64,000 nt of DNA from Marinobacter sp. F3R11 (GCF_003318275.1 NZ_QOCH01000015.1:1211677-1275676), one strand, 5' to 3'; positions 50,265 through 60,344 are shown, counted from the first letter of the stretch. Notes: generated by a model from the sequence alone, not told the origin. Made by a program: numbers and translations.

Positions 50265-51902
50265 ATGATCCGCCTTACTGAACTGGCGCTGCCACTGGAC
50301 CACCCCGAAAGCGCACTGCGGGCCGCAATTGTTGAGCGACTGGGCATTGACGACTCAGACCTGGCTGACTTCACTGTGTTCAAACGCAGCTACGACGCCC
50401 GCAAAAAGAACACCGAGATCAAATTCGTTTACATCATTGATCTGAATGTTCGGGATGAAGAGGCTGTTCTGGCCCGTTTTGAAAAAGACCAGCACGTTCG
50501 GCTTGCACCGGATACCACTTACTATCCTGTCGCCCGGGCACCCGCAGATCTCACCGAGCGCCCGATTGTAATCGGATTCGGCCCCTGTGGGCTCTTTGCT
50601 GCTCTGATCCTTGCCCAGATGGGGTTCCGTCCGATCGTACTGGAACGCGGCAAGAACGTGCGCAGCCGTACCAAAGATACCTGGGCGCTGTGGCGGAAAA
50701 AGCAACTGTCGCCGGAATCCAACGTTCAGTTTGGTGAAGGCGGTGCAGGCCTGTTCTCGGACGGCAAGCTCTATAGCCAGATCAAGGACCCGAAATTTTT
50801 CGGTCGCAAGGTAATGCACGAGTTTATCCGGGCCGGTGCACCGGAAGAGATCCTGTACGTCAGCAAACCCCACATAGGAACCTTCCGGCTGACGGGTGTG
50901 GTGTCCACCATGCGCGAGGAAATTATCCGCCTGGGGGGCGAGATCCGCTTTGAAAGCAAGGTCACAGACCTGCTTATCGAAAACGGACGCATCGAAGGCG
51001 TGGAACTGGACACCGGAGAACGCCTGCATAGCCGGTACGTCATTCTGTCTGTCGGTCACAGTGCGCGTGATGTCTTCCGTATGCTCCAGCGCAACGGCGT
51101 GTTTATTGAAGCCAAGCCCTTCGCCATCGGCTTTCGTATAGAGCACCCGCAATCGCTCATCGACAACGCTCGTTTAGGCAAATACGCCGGTCATCCTGCG
51201 TTGGGAGCCGCAGACTATAAACTGGTGTACCACGCCAGCAACGGGCGCGCAGTTTACAGTTTTTGCATGTGCCCCGGGGGAACCGTAGTCGCTGCAACCT
51301 CGGAACCCGGCCGGGTCGTCACCAATGGCATGAGCCAGTATTCCCGCAATGAGCGCAACGCCAATGCCGGCATTGTGGTGGCTATTCATCCGGAAGAAGA
51401 CTTTCCCGGAGGCCCTCTGGCTGGTGTGGATCTGCAGGAAGCTCTGGAATCAAAAGCCTATGCGCTTGGCGGCAGTGATTATTGCGCGCCCGCACAACTG
51501 GTGGGGGATTTCATCAAGCGCAAACCCTCCAGCAAACTGGGCGAAGTCGAGCCTTCCTACAAGCCTGGTATCAAACTGGGCGATCTCGCGCCCTCCCTGC
51601 CCTCATACGCCATTGAAGCCATCCGTGAGGCCCTGCCTGCTTTCGGCAAGCAGATACGTGGCTTCGACCGGAAAGACGCCATTCTGACCGGTATTGAAAC
51701 CCGCACCTCCTCGCCGGTGCGCATCACCCGGGATCGCACAACCCTGCAAAGCCTGAATACACGAGGGCTGTATCCGGCAGGCGAAGGAGCCGGCTATGCT
51801 GGTGGTATCCTCTCGGCCGGCGTAGACGGCATCAAGGTTGCCGAGGCCCTGGCCCTGGCCATGCTGGAAGATCGTAAAACCAACGGCGGAACGCCATCGT
51901 GA
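50265..51902 (+). CDS. COG2509-type FAD-dependent oxidoreductase
   Basis: A cytoplasmic flavoprotein of 545 residues. An N-terminal domain (about 1-90) precedes the dinucleotide-binding motif IVIGFGPCGLFAALILAQMG. Family landmarks follow: SNVQFGEGGAGLFSDGKLYSQIKDP, VLSVGHSARDVFRML, the FCMCPGG cysteines and the C-terminal GLYPAGEGAGYAGGILSAGVDG. These conserved flavoproteins have no established reaction. Its last codons overlap the next gene (GTGA), so the pair is translationally coupled. Confidence 0.87.
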   Translation: MIRLTELALPLDHPESALRAAIVERLGIDDSDLADFTVFKRSYDARKKNTEIKFVYIIDLNVRDEEAVLARFEKDQHVRLAPDTTYYPVARAPADLTERPIVIGFGPCGLFAALILAQMGFRPIVLERGKNVRSRTKDTWALWRKKQLSPESNVQFGEGGAGLFSDGKLYSQIKDPKFFGRKVMHEFIRAGAPEEILYVSKPHIGTFRLTGVVSTMREEIIRLGGEIRFESKVTDLLIENGRIEGVELDTGERLHSRYVILSVGHSARDVFRMLQRNGVFIEAKPFAIGFRIEHPQSLIDNARLGKYAGHPALGAADYKLVYHASNGRAVYSFCMCPGGTVVAATSEPGRVVTNGMSQYSRNERNANAGIVVAIHPEEDFPGGPLAGVDLQEALESKAYALGGSDYCAPAQLVGDFIKRKPSSKLGEVEPSYKPGIKLGDLAPSLPSYAIEAIREALPAFGKQIRGFDRKDAILTGIETRTSSPVRITRDRTTLQSLNTRGLYPAGEGAGYAGGILSAGVDGIKVAEALALAMLEDRKTNGGTPS

Positions 51903-52633
51903 AGCTGGACGACATAAAAAAACTACACCAGAAAAAATACCGGCAGGCACTGGGCCACTATCTGGTAGAAGGCGAACATCTGGTGCTCGAGTTGCAGAAG
52001 GCAGCAGCCCGCCAGCCCGCGCTATTCGCTTCAGAACTATACGTTACCGGTGCTTATGAACATTGGCAAAGCCCGTTCAGAACTCACCAGGTCAACGACC
52101 GGCAGATGGCCCAGCTCGCTGACACCCGGACGCCCCAGGGGATTCTGGCTGTAGTACCCATGCCGGGCAACGACCTTGAGCCAGTGCAGGAACCGGGCGA
52201 AAAAGCCATCTATCTGCATGAAGTTCAGGACCCCGGGAATCTCGGAACGATTTTACGCACTCTGGCCTGGTTTGGTGGTTTTCGCTGCCTGCTGAGCCCC
52301 GGCAGCGTCGACCCTTACAACCCTAAAGTTGTGCGTGCCAGTATGGGTGCTATCTTCCATGTCCCGCTGGAAACCGAGGTATCCCTGGGCAGCCTGACCC
52401 ACAGGTACAAATCCATTGCCTGCCTCGATCTGCAAGGTGAGAAACTGACAACAAAGTCTTTCGGCATGCATGACTGTTACCTGTTTGGTAACGAAGCCCG
52501 GGGCGTTCCCCGCGAAGCGCTGGTCCAACTGGCGGCGACGCCTTACACCATTCCGGGCAAGGGCGAAATTGAATCCCTTAATCTGGCCTCGGCAGTCAAT
52601 ATGTGTGCCTATGAACTGGTGCGCAACGCCTGA
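51899..52633 (+). CDS. SpoU/TrmH-family RNA 2'-O-methyltransferase
   Basis: A SAM-dependent RNA methyltransferase of 244 residues with an alpha/beta knot. A short substrate-binding domain (about 1-90, with HYLVEGEHLV) is followed by the three SPOUT motifs: LHEVQDPGNLGTILRTLAWFG, YLFGNEARGVPREAL, and IPGKGEIESLNLASAVNMCAY. The start is GTG 51899, overlapping the preceding stop. The target (rRNA or tRNA) is undetermined; the N-terminal layout resembles TrmH-family proteins acting on rRNA. Confidence 0.88.
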   Translation: MKLDDIKKLHQKKYRQALGHYLVEGEHLVLELQKAAARQPALFASELYVTGAYEHWQSPFRTHQVNDRQMAQLADTRTPQGILAVVPMPGNDLEPVQEPGEKAIYLHEVQDPGNLGTILRTLAWFGGFRCLLSPGSVDPYNPKVVRASMGAIFHVPLETEVSLGSLTHRYKSIACLDLQGEKLTTKSFGMHDCYLFGNEARGVPREALVQLAATPYTIPGKGEIESLNLASAVNMCAYELVRNA

Positions 52634-52728
52634 CATCCCGCCGCAGGCTTCTTTCAGACACACAGGGTGATGTATTTCGACACTCATGGTGGTGGTTATC
52701 GTCATTGCCTGCAACCAGCTAAGCAGAC

Positions 52729-53433
52729 ATGATCAACGGCCGGCCCCTGAATGGACAAACAACAATGGAAGCATACCTCCAGCCCACTGAGTTTTTTGAT
52801 TACAATCAGCCCGAGCTGAAAGCCTGGATTGCAGCCCGGCTTGAAGGTGTTCCAGAGGAACCGGTAGAACAGGCGAAAGCCCTGTATCTCGCAACCCGGG
52901 ACAGTGTGAGCTACAACCCCTATGTATTCCGTGCAGAGCCCGAAACCTTCAGTGCAAGCTACGCCCTCAGCGCCGGCGAAAGCTACTGCATTCCCAAGGC
53001 GGTATTGCTCGGCGCCGCAGCACGGTCCATCGGCATACCCAGCCGTCTGGGCCTTGCAGATGTGCGCAACCATCTCTCAAGCCCGAAACTGATTGAATGG
53101 CTGCGCTCGGATATTTTCCGCATGCACGGCTATATCGAACTCTACCTCAATGGTCGCTGGGTCAAGGCCACGCCGGCTTTCAACAGGCAGCTATGCGAAT
53201 TGATGGGCGTAGAACCTCTGGAATTTGACGGTGTGAGTGATTCAGTTTTCCAGGAGTATACAAAAGCCGGTCAGGCTCACATGGAATACATCAACGATCA
53301 TGGGGTATTCGACGACCTGCCCCACGACTTCATTTTGTCCGGAGTTCGGAACGCCTACCCTCACCTTTTCCCGGAATCAGGTGCAGAACTCACGCCGGGC
53401 CCAAGCAGCAGCCTGGAAGCAGATATCGCGTAA
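52729..53433 (+). CDS. Stand-alone transglutaminase-like cysteine protein
   Basis: A 234-residue transglutaminase-core protein, the third papain-fold gene of this window but outside the amidoligase locus. The catalytic cysteine is in AGESYCIPKAVLLGAAARSIGI, followed by PSRLGLADVRNHL; the His is probably in RMHGYIELYLNGRW and the Asp position is occupied by ATPAFN, so the third residue looks altered. Proteins of this type are common single genes of unknown substrate. ATG 52765 is an alternative start. Its 3' end overlaps the convergent binding-protein gene by 73 bp. Confidence 0.78.
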   Translation: MINGRPLNGQTTMEAYLQPTEFFDYNQPELKAWIAARLEGVPEEPVEQAKALYLATRDSVSYNPYVFRAEPETFSASYALSAGESYCIPKAVLLGAAARSIGIPSRLGLADVRNHLSSPKLIEWLRSDIFRMHGYIELYLNGRWVKATPAFNRQLCELMGVEPLEFDGVSDSVFQEYTKAGQAHMEYINDHGVFDDLPHDFILSGVRNAYPHLFPESGAELTPGPSSSLEADIA

Positions 53434-54575
53434 GCTTCAATGAGCGCCTTGGTGAATTCGTTTATCAGTTCATCGGCGCTTGGCTGACTTTCTGGCTTAC
53501 CGGAGCCAGGCGCACGACTGAAACGGCTGAAATCAACGTTTCTCCACTGTTCACGACCCATGATCTTCTCAACGATATCAACGTTGTTTATGTTAGCAGG
53601 CTTGAGCTTGTAACTTAGCACCGGTGACGACCTGCCATCCAAGAAATCGGCGCCGAAGTGATAGTCGTGCAGTAGCAGGAGGGTTAGCCCGCCGCCCATA
53701 AAATGGCGACCAAAACTAACCGCAAGATCACCACTACGAATCGCGTCAAGGGCCTCGGCTTCCCAATCAAAACCGCCAATCACGACATCCCTTCCAGGCT
53801 TCCTTCCCGACTGCCTTGCTGCTTTAACAGCGCCCAGAGCCATACCGTCACTGGCACTCCAGATTGCTGTGGCCTGTGGATGACGCTTTAGCAATACCAG
53901 AGTCTTTACTGCTGCCAGTTGGCGGTCCCACTCTGCATCTACCAGTTGCAAAAGCTTGCTTCGATCGGCATCAACTGTGTTCATAAGCCCCTGCTGCCGG
54001 TCTTTGGCAGCGGATGAATCAAGGGTTCCGGAGAGTGCAATCAGGGGGACCGGCTGCCCCGGCTCGATCAGGCCGAGGCGGAGGGACTGCTGTTCAAGAA
54101 GGATCGCCAAATCGCTACCTGCACCTGAGTCGTCAGACATGACGTGCCCAATCCAGTTCGGCAGTGTTTCTCTCGGCAACCCGACGGAAGCCCTGGTGGA
54201 CGCCGGAATGCCAGTATTAAACGTGAAAACCTTAACACCCATCTCATTGGCGTACCTGAGCATTCGGGTGGTGACCTGCTCCTTACACATGAACACAAGG
54301 TAGTCCGGCTTATGTTCCCGGCTAAGCACATCATCAGCCGTTTGGAGGTAACTGTAACGGTGAGCATTGCGGTCCAGCAGCACTTCAAGGTCCAGATGCA
54401 GATCCGCAGCCACTTCTGTCATGAACCCGGAAACCATGTGCCAAAAAGGGGAGTCATCAGGCGATAAAAAGACTACTTCAGGGCGAGAACTAAGCGGAAC
54501 CGCTGCTCCCAGGCCAGAAAAAGCCATTGACAGGTACAGTAAACAAATCAGTTTCAGTATCGGGCGATCAAACAC
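53361..54575 (-). CDS. Orphan periplasmic binding protein, sugar/AI-2-type
   Basis: A 404-residue exported protein with a signal peptide ending LGAAVP. The ligand-binding fold resembles sugar-binding periplasmic proteins of the Peripla_BP_4/LuxP type. Landmarks are VVFLSPDDSPFWHMV, DYLVFMCKE, VFTFNTGIPAS, SGTLDSSAAKDRQQGL, AIWSASDGMALGAVKAARQSG and VIGGFDWEAEALDAIRSGDLAVS. There is no permease or ATPase gene next to it, so it may feed a membrane sensor elsewhere rather than a transporter. The 73-bp antisense overlap with the transglutaminase-like gene is unusually long. Confidence 0.82.
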   Translation of the reverse strand: MFDRPILKLICLLYLSMAFSGLGAAVPLSSRPEVVFLSPDDSPFWHMVSGFMTEVAADLHLDLEVLLDRNAHRYSYLQTADDVLSREHKPDYLVFMCKEQVTTRMLRYANEMGVKVFTFNTGIPASTRASVGLPRETLPNWIGHVMSDDSGAGSDLAILLEQQSLRLGLIEPGQPVPLIALSGTLDSSAAKDRQQGLMNTVDADRSKLLQLVDAEWDRQLAAVKTLVLLKRHPQATAIWSASDGMALGAVKAARQSGRKPGRDVVIGGFDWEAEALDAIRSGDLAVSFGRHFMGGGLTLLLLHDYHFGADFLDGRSSPVLSYKLKPANINNVDIVEKIMGREQWRNVDFSRFSRAPGSGKPESQPSADELINEFTKALIEAYAISASRLLLGPGVSSAPDSGKR

Positions 54576-54718
54576 ACAAAACCCCCACTTCTGAAATGTC
54601 CGTATTGTTATTGTATTGATGTCATCACGCTACCGAGCATCAGTAGTAGACGCAAGCAGGAATTCAAATGAATACCCCAGCTCACCGGCTGCACCTCCAA
54701 GCAGCACTTCCTGCAAAC

Positions 54719-54746
54719 AAAAAAGGCACCGGCTTACGCCAGTGCC
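54719..54746 (-). terminator. Intrinsic terminator downstream of ahpF
   Basis: A 9-bp stem with one mismatch (54738-54746 with 54725-54733), a 4-nt loop and a run of six T on the minus strand (54724-54719). It follows a second hairpin closer to the gene. Confidence 0.8.
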
Positions 54747-54768
54747 TTGCTCTCTCATCAGTTATTGC

Positions 54769-54800
54769 CCGGCACTCAAATCAGAGATTGTGAGTGCCGG
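54769..54800. repeat. 10-bp inverted repeat just after ahpF
   Basis: CCGGCACTCA (54769-54778) and its perfect complement (54791-54800) flank 12 nt and start 10 bp beyond the ahpF stop. It may stabilise the 3' end of the message. Confidence 0.55.
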
Positions 54801-54809
54801 CTCTTCGCT

Positions 54810-56375
54810 TTATTTCGCAGAATTACGGATCAGGAAATCGAAGGCACTCAATGCAGCCTTGGCGCCTTCACCCATGGAAATCACTATCTGCTTGTAGGGC
54901 ACAGTCGTAGCGTCACCTGCCGCAAACACACCGGGAATAGATGTCTCGTTACGGTCGTTAATAACGATCTCTCCATGCTGGCTCAGTTCAATATCACCTT
55001 TCAGCCACTCAGTGTTAGGCACCAGACCAATCTGCACAAATACACCCTGGAGCGCTACATGATGGCTTTCGCCTGTATTGCGATCCGTGTAGGTCAGACC
55101 ACTGACCTTGCCATTTTCGCCAACCACTTCAGTGGTCTGGCCGGAGGTGATAATGTCCACATTGTTCAGACTCCGAAGCTTTTTCTGCAGCACCTCGTCA
55201 GCCCGCATTTCAGCACCAAACTCAATCAGCGTGACGTGGCCAACAATACCCGCAAGGTCAATGGCTGCTTCTACGCCAGAGTTACCGCCACCAACCACCG
55301 CAACATGCTTGCCTTTGAACAACGGACCGTCACAGTGCGGGCAGTAAGCGACACCTTTATTGCGGTATTCCGCTTCGCCCGGCACACCCAGAGGGCGCCA
55401 GCGAGCGCCGGTAGCCAGCACAAGGGTACGGGCTTTGAGCGATGCTCCGTTTGCCAGGCGGATTTCATGGGGCATGCCGCGCTCGGCAGCCGGGATAAGC
55501 TTTTCCACGTGCTGCATATTCATGATATCCACGTCATATTCTTTGACGTGCTGCTCCATCGCCGCTACCAGTTTCGGGCCTTCGGTATAGGGCACAGAAA
55601 TCAGGTTCTCAATACCCATGGTGTCCGCTACCTGGCCACCAAAACGATCGGCTGCAATACCAGTGGAAATACCTTTACGAGCCGCATAAATTGCCGCCGC
55701 TGAACCAGCCGGGCCGCCACCAACCACCAACACTTCAAAGGTGTCTTTCTGGTTGATCTTCTCGGCTTCTTTTTCGTCAGATTTGGTGTCCAGTCTGGCA
55801 ACAATCTCTTCAAGTGTCATACGGCCCTGGCCCCAAGGCTCACCGTTAAGGTAAACACTCGGCACCGCCATCACCTCACGCTTTTCCACTTCGTCCTGGA
55901 ACAAGGCGCCATCAATTGCGGTGTGCCGGACGCCAGGGTTAAGAACACTCATCAGGTTCAGGGCCTGAACAACGTCCGGACAATTCTGGCACGACAGAGA
56001 AAAGTAGGTTTCAAACTCATAGTCGCCGTCCAGTTGCTGAATCTGCTCAATAACCTCCTGCGACGCCTTTGAGGGGTGTCCGCCCACCTGTAGCAGAGCC
56101 AAAACCAGTGAAGTAAACTCATGCCCCATAGGGATGCCGGCAAAGCGAACACCTGTGTCGCTGCCAATGCGGTTTATCGCAAAGGATGGCCGACGTACAT
56201 CATTCGACTCCTCGGTGCGCAAACTGATTTTGCTGGACATGGGTTCGATTTCTTCCAGAAGCTGCTTTAACTCCTGGGACTTATCACTATCGTCATAGGC
56301 AGCTACAAGCTCAATCGGCTGCTGCAGTTTTTCCATGTACGCTTTCAGTTGCTGCTTGATATTGGCATCCAACAT
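54810..56375 (-). CDS. ahpF: Alkyl hydroperoxide reductase subunit F
   Basis: An FAD/NADH-dependent disulfide reductase of 521 residues that recycles AhpC. The N-terminal double thioredoxin fold (about 1-195) has C129-C132 in SCQNCP. The thioredoxin-reductase-like part (about 205-521) has [15 protein letters not shown] and the redox pair C345-C348 in YCPHCDGP. These numbers are identical to those of E. coli AhpF. AhpC is 4 kb away (60431) rather than adjacent, with two unrelated genes between. A candidate OxyR site lies 110 bp upstream. Confidence 0.95.
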   Translation of the reverse strand: MLDANIKQQLKAYMEKLQQPIELVAAYDDSDKSQELKQLLEEIEPMSSKISLRTEESNDVRRPSFAINRIGSDTGVRFAGIPMGHEFTSLVLALLQVGGHPSKASQEVIEQIQQLDGDYEFETYFSLSCQNCPDVVQALNLMSVLNPGVRHTAIDGALFQDEVEKREVMAVPSVYLNGEPWGQGRMTLEEIVARLDTKSDEKEAEKINQKDTFEVLVVGGGPAGSAAAIYAARKGISTGIAADRFGGQVADTMGIENLISVPYTEGPKLVAAMEQHVKEYDVDIMNMQHVEKLIPAAERGMPHEIRLANGASLKARTLVLATGARWRPLGVPGEAEYRNKGVAYCPHCDGPLFKGKHVAVVGGGNSGVEAAIDLAGIVGHVTLIEFGAEMRADEVLQKKLRSLNNVDIITSGQTTEVVGENGKVSGLTYTDRNTGESHHVALQGVFVQIGLVPNTEWLKGDIELSQHGEIVINDRNETSIPGVFAAGDATTVPYKQIVISMGEGAKAALSAFDFLIRNSAK

Positions 56376-56484
56376 GTAAGGATTCTCCTTATGGATTACT
56401 GGTCTGATCGTTTGAATATCGAATCCAGAATGATCTTTGATTTGAATATGTTTAAACGATACGGCCTGGCAACAAAATCCTCAA

Positions 56485-56521
56485 ATTAATTGATCAAACT
56501 CGTTTGATAGGAGCCGGCTAT
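56485..56521 (-). promoter_or_regulatory. Candidate OxyR binding site upstream of ahpF
   Basis: On the minus strand, a perfect ATAG-N7-CTAT half-site is followed after 7 bp by a weaker GTTT-N7-TAAT. Total length is 37 bp, as in the OxyR consensus of two such elements. It sits 110 bp upstream of the ahpF start. The same region carries the palindrome ATCAAACTCGTTTGAT (56493-56508). Confidence 0.55.
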
Positions 56522-56660
56522 CACAGGAAAGCCTGGAAGGTTCTTAAAAGGCGTCTGGTATGATGAAAGGACGAATGGCGCATACCCATACAGGCCAGAC
56601 ACCGGTACCATACCGAAGGACGTTGTCACGCCAACCCTTTGCACTCAGGACAAGTACTAC

Positions 56661-57392
56661 ATGTTTCCAGACCGTTATCACTCAGTCCAGGACGGACGCA
56701 TACATATTTCCGCATCCCAGGCCAGCCTGTTCGCCAAGGAAGTGGCCGGCGATTTCAATCCGATTCATGACCCTGATGCCCGCCGGTTCTGCGTTCCCGG
56801 TGACTTGCTTTTTGCAGTAGTGGTTGCGCGTTTCGGGCTTTCCCGGAATATGACATTCCAGTTCCGTTCGCTGCTGGGTGACGGCATACCTCTGGAGTTT
56901 CGGGAAAACGGTGACGAGACCATCGAAGTCTGCGATCAGAATGGCAAAGTCTATCTGGACGTCACGCGCAGTGGCGAAGTAACCCGGGACAGGCAGGTTA
57001 TCGAAGAGTTCATTCGCTGCTACGTGGCAGCCTCCGGCAAGAATTTCCCTCACACCCTGAAGCCTCTGATGGAATCAAAGGGTGTGATGTTCAATCCGGA
57101 TCGCCCCATGGTGATGTATGCGAGTATGAGCCTTACCCTGGACAGTCTGGATGCCGCCTCTCCGGAACTGGAACTGCATAACGCAGACCTGGAAGCGAAT
57201 GGCAAGCGCGGCAATGTCACGCTTGATTACCGCCTGCTCTCCAACGGCAACTCCGTGGGAGAAGTGACGAAACATCTGGTATTAGGCAGCCTTCGCCCTT
57301 ATTGCCAGGATGCCATGGCAGAAGTGATAGAAGAGTTCTATCGCCTGAAGGCACGTGGATCCCGGTATGGTGTCGATACAGCCAACTCCTGA
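56661..57392 (+). CDS. DUF3581 protein with MaoC-like motif
   Basis: A 243-residue cytoplasmic protein I place in DUF3581. The N-terminal segment VAGDFNPIHDPDARRF matches the GDxNPIHxD active-site motif of MaoC-type hot-dog hydratases. It is followed by a helix with PGDLLFAVVVARFG, again in the hydratase order. The C-terminal half has a second strand-rich region (NVTLDYRLLSNGNSVGEVTKHLVLG), which could be a second hot-dog repeat. An enoyl-thioester-related function is therefore plausible. It is followed after 76 bp by the cation ATPase gene on the same strand. Confidence 0.72.
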   Translation: MFPDRYHSVQDGRIHISASQASLFAKEVAGDFNPIHDPDARRFCVPGDLLFAVVVARFGLSRNMTFQFRSLLGDGIPLEFRENGDETIEVCDQNGKVYLDVTRSGEVTRDRQVIEEFIRCYVAASGKNFPHTLKPLMESKGVMFNPDRPMVMYASMSLTLDSLDAASPELELHNADLEANGKRGNVTLDYRLLSNGNSVGEVTKHLVLGSLRPYCQDAMAEVIEEFYRLKARGSRYGVDTANS

Positions 57393-57468
57393 TACAGATC
57401 GTCTTTTCGTACAAAATATACGGCTACAATGATCTTTCCGAACGTCGCAATATCGAGGATGGAAAATC

Positions 57469-60327
57469 ATGGCCAGCGAACGCTCGTCGGAAGAGCCGGT
57501 ACCCGCTTACCGGCTATCTCCCGACGCCGTCATATCCGCTCTCGGGACCAACAAACTTCAAGGCCTTGATGACCATGAAGCCCGGCGGCGCCTGGAACAG
57601 GATGGCCCGAACGAATTAACGGCCTCCAGGCCCGTGCCAGGCTGGCGAAAACTACTTGCCCAGTTCACCGACACCCTGGTTATTCTGCTTTTGCTCGCTG
57701 CGGCCATCTCTATAGGCCTGTGGCTGATAGAGCAAGACTCACCTCTTCCCTATGAAGCCTTAGCCATTCTGGCCATTGTTCTCTTCAACGCCGCCATGGG
57801 TTATGTACAGCAGGCGCGAGCAGAACAGGCAGTAGCAGAGTTACAGCAAATGTCTGCCGCCCAGGCCCGGGTTATACGGGGTGGAGAACAGCAAAGCATC
57901 CCCGCGGCACGGCTGGTAACTGGCGATATTATCCTTGTGGAAGAAGGCGACACGGTTCCGGCGGATTGCCGCCTGATTCAGTCCATTTCACTGCAAACTT
58001 CCGAAGCAGCCCTGACCGGCGAAAGCCTTCCCGAATCCAAGGATCCTGAAACCATCACCGACGATGCTCCTGTCGGTGATCGCCAGAATATGATTTTCAG
58101 CGGCACCACGGTTACCTATGGGCGCGGCACTGCGGTGGTCACAGCGACTGGCATGCAGTCACAGATGGGCCGGATTGCAGGCATGCTGGAACAAGCTCCA
58201 CCTGAAACCACTCCTCTGCAGCAGGATCTGGCCCGGGTCGGCAGAATGCTGGGGCTGGTGGTCATCGTGATTGCTGTCGTGATGATTTTCACCATCATTC
58301 TGGCAGAGCACGTCACCAGCTTTTCTACCCTGTTCGATGTTCTTATTCTTGGCGTGGCTCTGGCCGTAGCCGCAGTGCCTGAGGGCTTACCGGCCATAGT
58401 AACGGCCGTGCTCGCCCTCGGGGTACAACGCATGGCACGCCGCAATGCCATTGTCCGACACCTGGCTGCCGTAGAAACTCTAGGGGCGGCCAATGTGATC
58501 GCTTCCGACAAGACGGGCACACTCACCCGAAACGAAATGACCGTACGCGCCATAGTTACGGCCAGTGGACGGATAACACTGGGAGGCACAGGGTATGAGC
58601 CAACAGGTGATATTACTGTGCATGGCACCTCTCCAGGTAATGGTACAGGTACTATCAGTGAGCCTTTGCGTATGGAGTTGGAGCGGGCCCTGACTGTAGG
58701 CGACCGTGCAACCAACGCTGTTTTGCAGGAGGATCAGGGCCTGTGGACTGTTCAGGGTGACCCAACCGAAGGTGCACTGGTGGTTGCTGCACGCAAAGTC
58801 GGGCTGACTGAAGCCATACTCGACGCGCGCTACGAACGGGTTGGTGAAGTACCCTTTTCGTCTGAACGCAAAATGATGTCCACACTTCACACCGACAGCC
58901 AGCATAAAGGCCATATTCAGGTATTTACCAAAGGTGCGCCGGATGTTCTTCTCGGCCGCTGTAACCGCGAACGCGTGGGTGACAGCAGTCGCGCGCTGAC
59001 ACCGGAACGTCGTACCGAGATTCTGCAGGCTAACGAAGAGCTGGCCAGTGAGGCACTTCGCACTCTGGGTGTTGCCGCGAGGTATATTCCGGAAGAGGGC
59101 TTTGAACCGGATGATATCGATGAGGACCTCGAAGAGGATCTGATATTCGTAGGCCTTATCGGCATGATCGATCCGCCCCGGGAGGAAGCCAAAGCGGCTG
59201 TTGCTCGCGCCCGGTCAGGGGGCATCCGGCCGGTAATGATCACCGGCGACCATCCGGTTACAGCCGCGGTTATCGGCAAAGAGCTGGGCATCTGCACGGA
59301 TGGCCGCGCCGTTACCGGGGTAGAAATAGATGCTATGACGGACGACGTTCTGATACGGACGGTAGAGGAAGTCTACGTCTATGCCAGGGTTAACCCGGAG
59401 CACAAACTGCGAATCGTCAAAGCTCTTCAGAACGGGAAAAACATCGTCGCAATGACTGGCGATGGCGTGAATGACGCACCCGCCCTGAAGGCTGCCGACA
59501 TTGGCGTCGCCATGGGGATTACCGGCACAGACGTGTCACGCAAAGCCTCGGATATCATTCTGGCAGACGACAACTTCGCTACCATTGTTGCTGCAGTAGA
59601 GGAAGGCAGAGCCATTTTCGCGAATATCCGCAAGTTCCTGCGTTACCTGCTGTCATCAAACATCGGCGAAGTGATGACCATGTTCTTTGGCGTGCTCCTG
59701 GCCGATGTACTCGGGCTGACCGCAAACGGCACAGGCCTGGCTCTGCCCTTGCTGGCGACCCAGATCCTCTGGATCAACATGGTAAGCGATGGCGCACCAG
59801 CCCTGGCGCTCGGGCTGGATCCCGGCGACAGTGAAGCAATGACCAAACCACCAAGGCCCCGGAATGAAGGCGTGCTCACACACAATATGTGGGCAGGGAT
59901 AATTTTCGTTGGCGTTATTACCGCAGCCGGCACTCTCCTCGTGCTCGATGCATCCATGCCCGGCGGCCTGATCACAGGCACTGGCAGCCTCATCTATGGC
60001 CAGACCATGGCTTTCACTACTTTAGTGCTGTTCTCACTGTTTACCGTGTTTATTTCTCGCTCCGACGAACAAAGCGCCTTCGTGGGACTGTTTTCCAATC
60101 TATGGCTGTGGGCGGCTGTAGGTGTGTCAGTGTTGCTGCAAATGGCGGTGGTCTATCTGCCTTTCCTGCAGAAAGCCTTTTCCACCGTTAGCCTCAGCTT
60201 TGGGGACTGGATACTCTGTACAGTCGTGGCCAGCTCAGTATTATGGCTACGGGAACTGACAAAGCTGATCACCCGCCTGCGTAAAAAAGGCGCGAACAGC
60301 GGCCTTATCGCTTACAAGGGGTATTAG
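57469..60327 (+). CDS. P2A-type cation-transporting ATPase (Ca2+-like)
   Basis: A P-type ATPase of 952 residues for cation export. The N-terminal cation ATPase domain begins at YRLSPDAVISALG. Other features are the TGES actuator motif (AALTGESLPESKD), the helix-4 signature AAVPEGLPAIV, the phosphorylation site SDKTGTLTRNEM, KGAPD, MTGDGVNDAPAL and the helix-6 segment INMVSDGAPALALGLDP. The helix-4 PEGL and helix-6 N-x-x-S-D pattern resembles SERCA-type Ca2+ pumps (NxxTD) rather than Na+/K+ enzymes. Ca2+ is therefore the best guess, with Mn2+ possible. A strong terminator follows. Confidence 0.87.
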   Translation: MASERSSEEPVPAYRLSPDAVISALGTNKLQGLDDHEARRRLEQDGPNELTASRPVPGWRKLLAQFTDTLVILLLLAAAISIGLWLIEQDSPLPYEALAILAIVLFNAAMGYVQQARAEQAVAELQQMSAAQARVIRGGEQQSIPAARLVTGDIILVEEGDTVPADCRLIQSISLQTSEAALTGESLPESKDPETITDDAPVGDRQNMIFSGTTVTYGRGTAVVTATGMQSQMGRIAGMLEQAPPETTPLQQDLARVGRMLGLVVIVIAVVMIFTIILAEHVTSFSTLFDVLILGVALAVAAVPEGLPAIVTAVLALGVQRMARRNAIVRHLAAVETLGAANVIASDKTGTLTRNEMTVRAIVTASGRITLGGTGYEPTGDITVHGTSPGNGTGTISEPLRMELERALTVGDRATNAVLQEDQGLWTVQGDPTEGALVVAARKVGLTEAILDARYERVGEVPFSSERKMMSTLHTDSQHKGHIQVFTKGAPDVLLGRCNRERVGDSSRALTPERRTEILQANEELASEALRTLGVAARYIPEEGFEPDDIDEDLEEDLIFVGLIGMIDPPREEAKAAVARARSGGIRPVMITGDHPVTAAVIGKELGICTDGRAVTGVEIDAMTDDVLIRTVEEVYVYARVNPEHKLRIVKALQNGKNIVAMTGDGVNDAPALKAADIGVAMGITGTDVSRKASDIILADDNFATIVAAVEEGRAIFANIRKFLRYLLSSNIGEVMTMFFGVLLADVLGLTANGTGLALPLLATQILWINMVSDGAPALALGLDPGDSEAMTKPPRPRNEGVLTHNMWAGIIFVGVITAAGTLLVLDASMPGGLITGTGSLIYGQTMAFTTLVLFSLFTVFISRSDEQSAFVGLFSNLWLWAAVGVSVLLQMAVVYLPFLQKAFSTVSLSFGDWILCTVVASSVLWLRELTKLITRLRKKGANSGLIAYKGY

Positions 60328-60344
60328 TCTGAACGCCTGAATGT

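Noticed and set aside
54747..55703. A 318-codon open frame on the plus strand
   Set aside because: Antisense to ahpF, whose two CxxC pairs and residue numbering leave no doubt. It starts within the ahpF terminator region.
56560..56820. Short open frame starting ahead of the DUF3581 gene
   Set aside because: It overlaps the DUF3581 start in another frame, has no ribosome-binding site and its translation is basic and low in structure.
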